Below are positions 27,174-35,333 of a stretch of DNA of 64,000 bases, piece by piece. Where the stretch lies: NCBI RefSeq assembly GCF_017742995.1, contig NZ_CP072425.1, positions 2,790,001 to 2,854,000 on the forward strand, given 5' to 3'. A program made the position numbers and the translations under genes. This DNA comes from Pseudoalteromonas viridis. GTDB taxonomy: Bacteria > Pseudomonadota > Gammaproteobacteria > Enterobacterales > Alteromonadaceae. The notes under the pieces are model-generated. The model did no database searches. It was not told where the DNA came from and worked only from the letters and a program-made list of their open reading frames with translations. Each line of letters opens with the position of its first letter. The first letter of the stretch is position 1.

Positions 27174-27965
27174 ATGAAAATACATATTTTACTGTTACTC
27201 GCAGCTCTCATGATGAGTAGTTCAGTATATTCAAAACAATGGCTCAATATTTCTTATGTGCCCAAAAGTGAAACTGATGCGTATTTAATCGAACGTGGCG
27301 TACTTGATATATTTTGTCCGAAAGACAAACAAAACCAGCCTGTTATTATCTGGTTTCACGGCGGGGGGTTAAGAGCAGGCGAAAAAACGCTACCTCAAAG
27401 GTTATTAAATCAAGGTGTGTGTGTTGTTGCACCGAATTATCGTCTTTACCCAAAAATTAAAGCGCCAGGCTACATTGAAGATGCTGCAAGTGCTGTAGCC
27501 TGGGTATTCAAAAATATTGAAAATTACGGCGGCGATCCGGGTAAAATCATATTATCTGGTCATTCCGCTGGTGGCTATCTCGCACTTATGGTAGGCATGG
27601 ATACCCAGTGGCTGGCAAAGCATAATATTAATGTAAACAGACTTGCTGAGCTGGTTCCATTTAGCGGCCACACGATAACTCACTTTACAGTGCGGGATGA
27701 GCGCGGCATCAAAGGTGAGCAACCCATAATAGATGAGCTCGCACCGCTCTACCACGTGCGTAAAGATGCGCCTCCTATTACATTGATAACCGGTGACAGA
27801 GAGCTCGAACTGCTTGGCCGCTACGAAGAGAACGCTTACTTTGCACGAATGATGAAAGTAAACGGTCACAAAGCGACTCAAATTTTTGAGCTAGATGGCT
27901 ATGGACATAATATGGTAGAGCCAGCACTGCCGCTGCTGCTAAATATTGCTAAAAAATATGAGTAG
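27174..27965 (+). CDS. Secreted alpha/beta-hydrolase (BD-FAE/esterase-lipase type)
   Basis: 263 aa with a signal peptide (about 1-20, ending Val-Tyr-Ser). The hormone-sensitive-lipase-like oxyanion motif 'WFHGGGLRAGE' (about 60-70) is followed by the nucleophile elbow 'LSGHSAGGYLAL' (Ser near 127). Asp in 'ITGDRELELL' and His in 'DGYGHNMVEP' complete the triad. Exported carboxylesterase or feruloyl-esterase-like activity is likely; substrate unknown. It is somewhat AT-rich and stands alone, next to the REP pair on the left and the cassette-like stretch on the right. Confidence 0.85.
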   Translation: MKIHILLLLAALMMSSSVYSKQWLNISYVPKSETDAYLIERGVLDIFCPKDKQNQPVIIWFHGGGLRAGEKTLPQRLLNQGVCVVAPNYRLYPKIKAPGYIEDAASAVAWVFKNIENYGGDPGKIILSGHSAGGYLALMVGMDTQWLAKHNINVNRLAELVPFSGHTITHFTVRDERGIKGEQPIIDELAPLYHVRKDAPPITLITGDRELELLGRYEENAYFARMMKVNGHKATQIFELDGYGHNMVEPALPLLLNIAKKYE

Positions 27966-28342
27966 GTTAGCTGCCAAGTCGTTTTACAAATTGAATACAC
28001 CTGTGCATCGAGGCAATGGCTCATCAAAAAAAAGACTATGCGTTAGTTTTGAGAGACTCCCAAATAAAAACCGCTGTGCTGATAACGACAGTTTATAACT
28101 TGATGTCCTTGCAAATTTCCTAGCAAGTGAAAGTTGGCTTCTATCGAACAAACTTTCGGTTGCCAGCATTAATGAATTAAGGTGCCGAGCATGAATTTGG
28201 CGCAGTTTTTCCTGAGCATATCGTGTAGGATGGTGATATCCTGCATGGTGTTTTTATCTAATTGGTTTTTGGCGAAATAAATTAGATAAAACAATGCCGT
28301 GTGTGTCCATCATATTCATTTAATAGGGGCGTTAGAAGAACT
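27966..28342. other. Intergenic stretch with a 12-bp inverted repeat and a cassette-like boundary
   Basis: Contains a perfect 12-bp inverted repeat TTTTATCTAATT (28252-28263) / AATTAGATAAAA (28280-28291) with a 16-nt loop. At 28331 the sequence GGCGTTAGAA occurs 12 bp before the next ATG, matching the GTTRRR core that ends an integron cassette attachment site. A similar GCGTTAGTT is at 28041. No gene seen. Confidence 0.4.
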
Positions 28343-28834
28343 ATGAAATACCTGATGATGATCCCAATACTGGGGTTGGTTTCTATACAGGCAGTAACCT
28401 GGTTTGGAGTTTTGCCTCCCGTATATATTTCTCTTTGTATGTCTATTGGTTGTGTGTTCGTTTTTTTAGTTGGACTGTTTTCAGCAAAGTCATATGAGAA
28501 TCGTAGCGGTGTTAGCCTTGGAGAAAAAATTCTCGAAAACTTAAGTATTAAGCCTTTTCTGGCCGGCTTTATGTTGGTTGTATACTTTTTTTTCAATTTT
28601 TTCTACAGCTCATCGGTCGGCGGAAATACTAAGTTTGAAGGCGGTAAGTATTTCGCTTTGCAAGAACCGTCAAAAGAGTATTATGAGATTACTGAGGCTG
28701 AGTACATCCAAAGGCAGCCTCACCGATTACGTGCTATGACTGGGCATCCATTAATTTTTGGTATAGCTGGCTTTGTTATGTTTTGTGCTAGTCGTTCTTT
28801 TATGAGGAATGCCAAAAGCGACGTCTCGTCTTGA
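28343..28834 (+). CDS. Hypothetical three-helix membrane protein
   Basis: 163 aa from ATG 28343; an upstream in-frame ATG at 28301 has no ribosome site and would cross the GTTAG boundary. Three hydrophobic segments are seen: 'YLMMIPILGLVSIQAVTWF', a second at about 30-50, and 'FLAGFMLVVYFFFNFFY' near 75-92, with another at the C-terminus ('PLIFGIAGFVMFCASRSF'). The linker 'YYEITEAEYIQRQPHRLRA' is charged. AT-rich and family unknown. Position between a GTTAG core and an attC-like site fits a gene cassette. It overlaps the start of the broken ORF downstream by 26 bp. Confidence 0.55.
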   Translation: MKYLMMIPILGLVSIQAVTWFGVLPPVYISLCMSIGCVFVFLVGLFSAKSYENRSGVSLGEKILENLSIKPFLAGFMLVVYFFFNFFYSSSVGGNTKFEGGKYFALQEPSKEYYEITEAEYIQRQPHRLRAMTGHPLIFGIAGFVMFCASRSFMRNAKSDVSS

Positions 28835-29156
28835 AGCGTTAAGGGTCTTAAGTGATGGAAGAATTAATTGGCTTAGATGTAATTTCAATATCGGCGCCTT
28901 AGATTCTAGTGAATATACTATGAGAGCAAGCGATGAAAATAGAGATATTAGTCGCATACGTTTTGCCAATGATGATGGCACATGAATAAAAGTAGATTTT
29001 TCTCATGTATCTCTGAATATAATCTATGAACATGAAGGAAATGTTGCGTCATTTGGAGAACTTGAGGCAGTAAACCGTATCGAAAATGGTTTCGAGGTGG
29101 TCGGGGATTTCGGCATCATCTGGCTAGAGTGTAAAGTATGTACTCCAGCAATGTAA
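28809..29156 (+). pseudogene. Small ORF broken by an in-frame TGA
   Basis: A 115-codon frame from ATG 28809 to TAA 29154 is interrupted by TGA at codon 59 (28983-28985). Both sides look coding and continuous in composition: before it 'EYTMRASDENRDISRIRFAN', after it 'VDFSHVSLNIIYEHEGN' and 'FEVVGDFGIIWLECKV'. The parts are acidic, beta-rich and soluble. Not recognised; immunity-type small proteins have this look. A selenocysteine reading is unlikely without a SECIS and Sec genes nearby. A nonsense mutation or sequencing error is the simplest explanation. Confidence 0.5.
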
Positions 29157-29160
29157 CTGA

Positions 29161-29259
29161 TAACAAGCGGCTATGTCGGACGAATTTTCGCTGCCAAGTT
29201 TTGCGCAAAAATACACAAAGTCGGCATCAGAAATTTGCTCGATGAGCGAGACGTTAGGA
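29161..29259 (+). other. attC-like recombination site
   Basis: Begins TAACAAGCGGCTATGTCGGA directly after a stop codon and ends ACGTTAGGA just 5-11 bp before the next ATG, the layout of integron cassette attachment sites. The interior has imperfect arms CGAATTTTCGCTGCC (29181-29195) and GGCATCAGAAATTTGC (29223-29238). The left core lacks a good RYYYAAC, so this may be a degenerate or unusual attC. No integron integrase is in the window. Confidence 0.45.
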
Positions 29260-29263
29260 AATT

Positions 29264-29731
29264 ATGAAATTAATCCCCTACGAAAAATTCCAAATAGACA
29301 CAGGCCTATCTTCTGAAGAGCTAGTACAACGAATTAGAGCGTTTACAGGGGAAAAGAAACTTTTCAGTTTCAGCCCAACACATGAATTTAGCGGCCATGT
29401 GAATGAATACGAATTTGAAATTACGAAAAATATTACTTATCAGAATTCATTCAACCCAGTTATTGAAGGCAAGATTGAGCAAAAAAGTGTTGGTGCACAG
29501 GTAACAATCTCGATGCGCCTGAACTTACCTACAATGATCTTCATGTTTATTTGGTTTTTAGTTGTCGGTATTGGTTGTATGGCATTTCTTTCAAATATGA
29601 ATGAATTCTCCTTGCAAATGTTGATACCATTTGGAATGCTAATTTTTGGTGTTGCATTGGTATCAGGTGGCTTTTGGTTTGAAGCATCAAAGCAAAAAAG
29701 AAGACTCATCGAGTTGTTATCAAAAAAATAA
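29264..29731 (+). CDS. Hypothetical membrane protein, cassette-like gene
   Basis: 155 aa. Soluble N-terminal half ('MKLIPYEKFQIDTGLSSEEL', then 'FTGEKKLFSF' and a beta-rich stretch) followed by two transmembrane helices (about 90-108 and 118-138) and a basic tail 'EASKQKRRLIELLSKK'. Similar-looking N-terminal-domain-plus-two-helix proteins are common cassette genes, but I cannot name a family. It starts 11 bp after the GTTAGG core of the attC-like site. No attC-like sequence follows it. The A+T content matches its left neighbour rather than the surrounding operons. Confidence 0.6.
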   Translation: MKLIPYEKFQIDTGLSSEELVQRIRAFTGEKKLFSFSPTHEFSGHVNEYEFEITKNITYQNSFNPVIEGKIEQKSVGAQVTISMRLNLPTMIFMFIWFLVVGIGCMAFLSNMNEFSLQMLIPFGMLIFGVALVSGGFWFEASKQKRRLIELLSKK

Positions 29732-29874
29732 GACAACTATGGATGGGGTGCCTAAGTCTCAGTAGGGGCTTATTCTTGACAAATTTTAGCCCAGCTTAAG
29801 ACGCCCCATAAAGCGTCGTTATCACTAAAACACGGCACATCGACCCGCTAACACTCATAACAAGGAATGAATAT

Positions 29875-30084
29875 ATGACAAAGTTTATCGCCATTGCAGC
29901 GTTTGCAGCGATGGGTGTTTATCAATTATTTGCAGGCGACTTTATCACAGGCCTGGTTATGCTGGCTTTTGCCATTTTTTTCGCGGTGGTGGAAACCTCA
30001 AAGGGGAAGTCGTCAGGCACTTCTGTGCACACCTCCTATTACGACGGTGATTCGTTGGGCGGGGATAGTGGCGGGGGTGATTAG
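29875..30084 (+). CDS. Small membrane protein with Gly/Asp-rich tail
   Basis: 69 aa from ATG 29875 with AAGGA 9 bp upstream. Two short hydrophobic helices (about 4-20 and 24-41) are followed by a polar tail 'YYDGDSLGGDSGGGD'. The Asp/Gly-rich end could chelate cations. It does not resemble a family I know. It is alone and rather closer in base composition to the core genome than the cassettes just before it. Confidence 0.5.
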   Translation: MTKFIAIAAFAAMGVYQLFAGDFITGLVMLAFAIFFAVVETSKGKSSGTSVHTSYYDGDSLGGDSGGGD

Positions 30085-30185
30085 GCAAAATTACAACGGC
30101 CTCAGACCGCAGTCCTCCAATTCAGCCTTTGGTGAACATGCTGCTAAAACACACAAGTATGTGATGCTTAATAAGCGCTGTTTAC

Positions 30186-31073
30186 CTATTCCGCGGCAGA
30201 TAAAACACCATTCAGATGCTGTGTAAATTCACCTTCGAACCGCGCCAGCTTTTCTACTTTTAATTTATTGTGTGTCAGGTAAAGGTAATCGTTGAACAGG
30301 CGCAACAGGCTCCAGCAGGCTACGCGTTTTTTAAGCCTTGTTTGTTCTGCCGGGTTCTCACTGTAGAGCGCGATAGCGCGGGTTTGTAATGCTTGATCGG
30401 CGATGGGGCCGTTGCCGTGCCAGTTAAGCAGGGCCAAATCGAAGGCCGGATCGCCAAAGTGGGCGCGCTCCCAGTCAATGGGGATGAGCTGCTGAGCAGG
30501 CGTAAGGATGAGGTTGCCAGGGTGAAAGTCGCCATGATTGAGCGTAAAGGTACTGAGCTGGTCAAAACAAGGCTGGTGCACCTGTAATATCGGGTGTAGC
30601 GAGTGGTAGAGCTCGCTCAGTTTGGCCCGTTCAGTGGTGCGGCTGCGAAAATATCGCCAGACAGCGGTAAGGTGGTTTGCCGGGTTCAGTATGAGCCCGG
30701 CTGGGGCGCTGATTTTGCCGTGGCGTGGTGCGCTTATCTGATGGATTTGTTTGAGCAAGCCGATAACCTGCTCAAGATTGAGTGCAGCCCAGTCGGCCAT
30801 GCATGTTCCCTCAATATACGAGCGTAACAACGTCTGCTGGCCATTTTTACTTTGGTGGAGTTCAACCGGCTGCGCAAAGCGGGTGGGTGTCAGCAAGGTG
30901 TGCACGTAGGCCTCAGTTTCTAACCCTGAACGATTGCGGTCAAGTGAGCGTTTACATACCCAAAGATTCCCATCATCTCTTGTCAGCAGCGTGTTGTTAT
31001 GGGTCAGGCCGCCGTTAATCGGCCTGTGCGGTGTAGGCTTGCGGTTCAATGGTGGCAATGCATTCACACTCAT
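30186..31073 (-). CDS. Aminoglycoside phosphotransferase-fold kinase
   Basis: 295 aa. The protein-kinase-like APH core is clear: Brenner motif 'NHGDFHPGNL' (catalytic Asp and Asn) and the metal-binding 'IDWERAHFGDPAFDLALL'. The N-terminal ATP-binding lobe is short ('GGLTHNNTLLTRDDGNLWVC'). This order is shared with thiamine kinase, choline kinase and fructosamine-kinase-like enzymes, so it probably phosphorylates a small metabolite rather than an antibiotic. It follows the AhpD-like gene by 28 bp and could be the last member of the mdaB operon. Confidence 0.8.
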   Translation of the reverse strand: MSVNALPPLNRKPTPHRPINGGLTHNNTLLTRDDGNLWVCKRSLDRNRSGLETEAYVHTLLTPTRFAQPVELHQSKNGQQTLLRSYIEGTCMADWAALNLEQVIGLLKQIHQISAPRHGKISAPAGLILNPANHLTAVWRYFRSRTTERAKLSELYHSLHPILQVHQPCFDQLSTFTLNHGDFHPGNLILTPAQQLIPIDWERAHFGDPAFDLALLNWHGNGPIADQALQTRAIALYSENPAEQTRLKKRVACWSLLRLFNDYLYLTHNKLKVEKLARFEGEFTQHLNGVLSAAE

Positions 31074-31101
31074 GGTTTATGTTGCATATTAACGCTGACG
31101 A

Positions 31102-31659
31102 TTAACGTCGATCCGGGTGCGTCCACTGGTAGGGCTGCATGGGCGAGTCCAGTTCGGTTTTAGCCAGGGCATTGGTAAAATTGGAGATAAGCTTTGCAGC
31201 CAGGCCGGTCAATACTTCCAGCGCTTGCTGTTTGTTGTATCCGGCTGCAAGAAACGCATTTAATGCGTTATCGCCAATGTGGCCCTGTTTGGCTAGTAAG
31301 GCTTTTACAAAGTCCTGCAGTGCTTGCAGTTTGCTGTCGGGCAGCGCTGTGCCTTCGCGCAGTGCGGTGATCAGCGCCTCGGGCATACCGGCAGATTTCA
31401 TCATCCAGGTGTGGCCGGGTACACAGTAGTGACAGTTATTTTGGTAGTTGGCGGTCATAAAAACCACCTGCTGTTCAACCGCCGACAAGCTGCTGTCCTG
31501 CATGAAAGCGGTAAAGGTGTCGTTATACGCCTTATAGGTGACGGCCGACTCAGCCAGTATTTTGTGTAGATTGGGCAGCATGCCAAAGCTGGCCAGCGAC
31601 TGCTCCATCAGCGGCTTTGATTTTTCTGGTGCCGTATCGGGTTCATAATAGGTAAACAT
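31102..31659 (-). CDS. AhpD-like / carboxymuconolactone decarboxylase-family protein
   Basis: 185 aa from ATG 31659, which follows GGAGAA; six residues of the longer frame are discarded. It has the alkylhydroperoxidase core with the redox motif 'NNCHYCVPGHTWMMKS' (Cys-x2-Cys-x3-His), preceded by 'LSAVEQQVVFMTANYQ'. Such proteins reduce peroxides or recycle a peroxiredoxin. In the operon it follows a peroxiredoxin-like protein (24-bp gap) and MdaB, so a peroxide/quinone detoxification unit is likely. Confidence 0.88.
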   Translation of the reverse strand: MFTYYEPDTAPEKSKPLMEQSLASFGMLPNLHKILAESAVTYKAYNDTFTAFMQDSSLSAVEQQVVFMTANYQNNCHYCVPGHTWMMKSAGMPEALITALREGTALPDSKLQALQDFVKALLAKQGHIGDNALNAFLAAGYNKQQALEVLTGLAAKLISNFTNALAKTELDSPMQPYQWTHPDRR

Positions 31660-31683
31660 GGTTTTTCTCCTGCGCAATTCGGC

Positions 31684-32232
31684 TTAGCGGTGCATACCGC
31701 GTATGGGGTAGTTATTATCCGGGTCGCGGATCCAGGCCAGTCCGTTGACCAGCGAGGTCAAGTCCGGGCGAACAAACGGGTTGTTAGAGATATCCGCCAC
31801 CTGAATATTGCCGACTTCATTGACGACAAACAGGCCGGGTTCCGCAAACGGATGATCGGTTTCCTGTGCAGAGCGCGGATCAGAAATAAATAAGCCCAGC
31901 GTGTTCATTTGCTCAAGGCTCAGGCCATAGCCCAGTTCAAAAGACACATTCAGCTGCTCGCTGTGGCTTTGCAGTTGTGCCAGGCTGTCGCCCGACACGG
32001 CAACTATATCGACTCCGATCGCGGCCAGCTTATCTTTGAATTGCTCAAGCTCGTTGAGGTAGCGGGTGCATAAGGGGCAGTGGCGTCCCCGGTAAACCAG
32101 CACCAGCTGCCAGCGCTGGTCGTTATTGGCCTGTGCCAGAGGGCGAGTGCTGCCATCGGGCAAAGTCACCTGAATATCCGGAAACGGGCTGCCGGGGTGA
32201 AGTTTTTGGGTGTACTGGTATGCCTGGCTCAT
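31684..32232 (-). CDS. Peroxiredoxin-like (AhpC/TSA fold) protein
   Basis: 182-aa thioredoxin-fold protein. 'VLVYRGRHCPLCTRYLNELE' places a Cys-Pro-Leu-Cys pair where peroxiredoxins carry the peroxidatic cysteine, and 'DIVAVSGDSLAQLQSH' is the expected helix-strand after it. The CxxC pair resembles the bacterioferritin-comigratory/AhpE-like and 'redoxin' subgroups. Separated by 9 bp from mdaB upstream and 24 bp from the AhpD-like gene downstream, so it is co-transcribed with both. Activity: reduction of organic or hydrogen peroxide, with the AhpD-like protein as a possible reductant. Confidence 0.85.
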   Translation of the reverse strand: MSQAYQYTQKLHPGSPFPDIQVTLPDGSTRPLAQANNDQRWQLVLVYRGRHCPLCTRYLNELEQFKDKLAAIGVDIVAVSGDSLAQLQSHSEQLNVSFELGYGLSLEQMNTLGLFISDPRSAQETDHPFAEPGLFVVNEVGNIQVADISNNPFVRPDLTSLVNGLAWIRDPDNNYPIRGMHR

Positions 32233-32241
32233 GAGTATTCC

Positions 32242-32823
32242 TTAAAAGTGGGTGTTTAAATGGCTTTCGAAGCGTGCAAGGTCGCGCTCAATGTCTGCGT
32301 TTTTCATCACATCAAAGCAGCTAAACGTAGGTATAGACTGCATGCCAAAGAACTTAAAGTTCATATGTGCCGGAAATAGTAAGTCGTCTACACTTTTGCC
32401 TTCAAAAAACTCGTGCTCGTCATTAAACGACTCCGCCGGGGCGTTAAAGGTCACAGACAACATATAACGTGTGTTAGTGAGCGTTCCGCCACGGCCATAA
32501 TTGGCTTTGGGGTTGTCTGCCGAGCGGCCATCGCCATTACACAAAGCGCCGCCCATGCCTGCGGTGTATACCTCGTCCATGTACTTTTTAAATGACCAGG
32601 GCAGGCCCATCCAGTTAATGGGAGATTGCAGGATCACCACATCGGCCCAGCGATGTAGCTCAAGTTGCTGCTCAATATCCAGCGGCTCAGCCATAGTAAC
32701 CACCCGGGTCTCATAACCTTTGGCACTAAGGAAAGAGACCGTTTTATCCACCAGGGTGGCGTTCAGTTTCCCCTCAGAAAATGGGTAGTACTGATGGGCA
32801 TTTATGATCAGGGCTTTGTTCAT
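32242..32823 (-). CDS. mdaB: NAD(P)H quinone oxidoreductase MdaB
   Basis: 193 aa flavodoxin-fold FAD enzyme. 'LIINAHQYYPFSEGKLNATL' opens the flavin-binding fold, 'VVILQSPINWMGLPWSFKKY' and 'DEVYTAGMGGALCNGDGRS' are signature MdaB segments, and 'NAPAESFNDEHEFFEGKSVD' follows. MdaB reduces quinones by two electrons and protects against quinone and peroxide stress. First gene of a three- or four-gene leftward operon, divergent from an HxlR regulator that probably represses it. Confidence 0.92.
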   Translation of the reverse strand: MNKALIINAHQYYPFSEGKLNATLVDKTVSFLSAKGYETRVVTMAEPLDIEQQLELHRWADVVILQSPINWMGLPWSFKKYMDEVYTAGMGGALCNGDGRSADNPKANYGRGGTLTNTRYMLSVTFNAPAESFNDEHEFFEGKSVDDLLFPAHMNFKFFGMQSIPTFSCFDVMKNADIERDLARFESHLNTHF

Positions 32824-32931
32824 GTTTATTCTCCAGTAGGCTTAATAGCTTGTGTGGTTTATAATAGTAACCTGTAGCGTTTATTCAATTAGTTTACTTT
32901 TGGTAACCACCCTGATTTTGGAGTTGTGATT

Positions 32932-33291
32932 GTGGAAAGTATTGTTAAAACAGATAGTAAGGGAAGGAAAAAAGTTTTAAATGCCTGTCTGGAACCCTGC
33001 GCCATCGAAAAAGGTATGCGTCTGATTGGCTCAAAATGGACGGGATCGATTATTTATCATCTTAAAGACGAACCTGTGCGGTTTAACGATCTGGCCAGAA
33101 TGCTTGGCGGTGCCAGCAAAAAAATGATTGATCAGCGGCTCAAAGAGCTCGAGGCACGGGGTATGGTGCTGCGTACGGTCGTGAATGAGCGCCCGGTGGC
33201 GGTCACCTATGAACTGACTGAGTTTGGCCGCTCGGCACTGCATATTCTGGAGCAGCTGCGGGTCTGGTCGGAATCTCATCAACTTGATTAA
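32932..33291 (+). CDS. HxlR-family transcriptional regulator
   Basis: 119 aa. The start GTG at 32932 is preferred because TTGGAG lies 8 bp before it; the GTG at 32926 is too close. Winged-helix fold with 'CAIEKGMRLIGSKWTGSIIYH', 'FNDLARMLGGASKKMIDQRL' and 'VTYELTEFGRSALHILEQL', the HxlR pattern. The Cys in 'NACLEPCAI' could sense quinones or oxidants as in YodB/QsrR. The 108-bp region shared with mdaB has a dyad-like GGTTTATAATAGTAACC (32856-32872) and a perfect GGTAACC (32902-32908), candidate operators. Confidence 0.88.
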   Translation: MESIVKTDSKGRKKVLNACLEPCAIEKGMRLIGSKWTGSIIYHLKDEPVRFNDLARMLGGASKKMIDQRLKELEARGMVLRTVVNERPVAVTYELTEFGRSALHILEQLRVWSESHQLD

Positions 33292-33631
33292 GGTAAAAGT
33301 ATGCTTAATCAGTTCGTAAAGTGATCAGACCATGCTGCAAAATTCAACATGCCCGGATCCAGATCAAGTTCTGTTTATCCATTGTAAATAAAAGTGGCTT
33401 AATTGTTTATTCCGGGTTAATCTTCTCTCGTTCACAGGAGATGAGCTGAATGTGCCTAAAATAGGGCATAGACGAGCGAAAGGAACCGTAAAAACGGTTA
33501 TACACTTTTAATCAGTTAACTTTTAATTATCATTTTAAGTTACCCTCAGCGTCAATGGCTCTCGCCTGTCCTGTAAATCAAGCGTCTTTATTGCGCCTGA
33601 TTGATGTATCACAACACGAGAGAGACAAGCT
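33292..33631. other. 340-bp gap upstream of the hcn-like operon
   Basis: AT-rich sequence with no gene. It must hold the operon promoter; TTGATGTATCAC near the end resembles a shortened FNR/Anr box, but the spacing (2 instead of 4) and its closeness to the start speak against it. A small hairpin AACCGTAAAAACGGTT sits near 33490. Confidence 0.4.
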
Positions 33632-33952
33632 ATGAAATCACTTAAGCGCACCAGAGACATCACGCCTCTGCCTTCGCGCAATTTTAAAATTACCGTCGAT
33701 GATCAACCGGTGGATGCCTGTGAAGGCGAAACCGTACTGTCGGTTTTGCTGGCTGCAAACTATGCCAGAGTGATGGAAAACGACCGCAACGTTGCATCGG
33801 GCGCCTATTGTGGCATGGGCGTGTGCCATTGCTGCCAGGTTAAGATCAATGCAAAACACAAACAGCGTGCCTGCCAGACTTTGGTAGAGCCACAAATGTC
33901 GGTTGAAACCCTGACTAATCGTTTCAAGGAAGAGGGGATCAAACATGACTAG
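33632..33952 (+). CDS. hcnA: HcnA-like [2Fe-2S] subunit of glycine oxidising / HCN synthase
   Basis: 106-aa ferredoxin-like small subunit. The plant-type [2Fe-2S] ligands are visible in 'YCGMGVCHCCQVKIN' (Cys at relative 2, 7, 9 and 10 with the last in 'RACQTLV'). In HCN synthase the subunit passes electrons from the flavoproteins. Length (104 aa in Pseudomonas), the 'HDITPL'-like start and 'ASGAYCGMGVCHCC' agree with HcnA. It overlaps hcnB by 8 bp. The same architecture also occurs in opine and D-amino-acid dehydrogenases, so the HCN assignment rests on the trio together. Confidence 0.78.
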   Translation: MKSLKRTRDITPLPSRNFKITVDDQPVDACEGETVLSVLLAANYARVMENDRNVASGAYCGMGVCHCCQVKINAKHKQRACQTLVEPQMSVETLTNRFKEEGIKHD

Positions 33953-35333
33953 CCAGACACACGATAAAGTGGTGATTGTTGGCGGCGGCCCGGCTGGCAC
34001 GGCGGCGGCTGCTGAGTTGGCACGCCATGGATTAAAGTCTGTGATCATCGACGAAGCGCCTAAACTGGGTGGGGTGATCTATCGTGGACCACTGCGTCAG
34101 ACCGACTCATTGCCACATCTGGATGACAACCTGAAGCGCGCCATGACCGCCTTGCAAACGCGTTATCAGGCCCACAGTGATTCCATTGAAGTTAAAACAC
34201 AGACGCGGGTACTGGGTCCGGAAGGCAGTAATCAGCTGTTGCTGAGCGATAACTCTGGTTTGAGCCGTCAGCCCTATGGCCACCTGATCCTGGCAACGGG
34301 TTGTCACGAGCGCAGTGTGCCGTTTCCAGGCTGGCAGCTTCCCGGGGTAATGCTGCTTGGTGGTGTCCAGCTACAACTTAAAAGTGGTCTGGTCAGACCG
34401 GGGCAGCGCATGGCGCTGGTGGGCACCGGGCCTTTATTACCTCTGGTTGCCTGTCAGCTGCATAAAGCGGGTGTTGATGTGGTGGGGGTCTATGAAGCCA
34501 GCCCGTTTGCCAAACTGGCCAAAGAAGCGGTGGCGCTGCTCAACAAACCTAAGCTAACGCTGTCTGGTATGAGCATGATGAGCTACCTCAAAAAACATAA
34601 AATTCCGTTCAAGTACGGCTGGGGTATTGTCAGTGCGCAGGGTAAGGAGCAGCTGAACAGCATTCAGGTAGCACCTTACGACAGTCAATGGCGTGCGCAA
34701 CGTGATTTGGCACAGCAGGTGGATGTGGATGCCATTGGCGTGGGTTACGGGTTCGTTGCACGTACTCAGCTGGCTATGCTACTGGGTCTGGATCACCACT
34801 ACAGTAAAGTCAGTGGCTATGTGCCAGTGCTGGATGAGTGGCATCAAAGCCAGAATCACGAGGCATTTGTAGTGGGCGACAGCAATGGCCTGCTTGGCGC
34901 CGATGCGGCCATTTGCGAAGGTCAACTGGCGGCGCTGCGCCTGGCCTGGCAATGTGGCAAAATCACCGAGTCGCAGCTGAGTGCTCGCTCTACCAAAGTC
35001 AAAAACAAACTGGCACGGATTAAAAAATTCCGTTTCGGTTTTGACCGCTTCTCCGATCGCCAAAGTGGACTGTTGTCCCTGGCGCAGCCCGAGACTGTGG
35101 TTTGTCGGTGCGAGCAGGTGCGCCGGGAGCAGCTCGACAAAGCCATTGCTCAGGGCGTAAAAGACATCACCAGTCTGAAGATGCGAACTCGTATTGGGAT
35201 GGGAGATTGTCAGGGTAAAACCTGTAGCTCTTATGCGCTGGATTATTTGCATCAGGCCGGTTTGACCGAAAATATCGGCGTGATCAAACCGCGTTTTCCT
35301 CTTGATCCTATCCCCTTTACCTTAATGGAATGA
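33945..35333 (+). CDS. hcnB: HcnB-like FAD/NAD(P) oxidoreductase with BFD-type cluster
   Basis: 462 aa. N-terminal FAD motif 'VVIVGGGPAGTAAAAELARHG', second nucleotide-binding segment 'GMALVGTGPLLPLVACQLHK'-type region near residue 160, and a C-terminal four-cysteine [2Fe-2S] domain 'VVCRCEQVRREQLDKAI' with 'MGDCQGKTCSSY'. HcnB of Pseudomonas is 464-469 aa with the same order. It is the middle subunit of a glycine-to-HCN oxidase complex at the inner membrane. Overlaps hcnC by 4 bp (ATGA), so subunit ratio is likely set by coupling. Confidence 0.78.
   Translation: MTSQTHDKVVIVGGGPAGTAAAAELARHGLKSVIIDEAPKLGGVIYRGPLRQTDSLPHLDDNLKRAMTALQTRYQAHSDSIEVKTQTRVLGPEGSNQLLLSDNSGLSRQPYGHLILATGCHERSVPFPGWQLPGVMLLGGVQLQLKSGLVRPGQRMALVGTGPLLPLVACQLHKAGVDVVGVYEASPFAKLAKEAVALLNKPKLTLSGMSMMSYLKKHKIPFKYGWGIVSAQGKEQLNSIQVAPYDSQWRAQRDLAQQVDVDAIGVGYGFVARTQLAMLLGLDHHYSKVSGYVPVLDEWHQSQNHEAFVVGDSNGLLGADAAICEGQLAALRLAWQCGKITESQLSARSTKVKNKLARIKKFRFGFDRFSDRQSGLLSLAQPETVVCRCEQVRREQLDKAIAQGVKDITSLKMRTRIGMGDCQGKTCSSYALDYLHQAGLTENIGVIKPRFPLDPIPFTLME

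Noticed and set aside
28983..28985. Selenocysteine reading of the internal TGA
   Set aside because: No SECIS-like hairpin identified and no selenium genes nearby; mutation is simpler.
33600..33615. FNR/Anr-like box TTGATGTATCAC before the hcn-like operon
   Set aside because: Half-sites are 2 bp apart instead of 4 and it is too close to the start codon for an activator.
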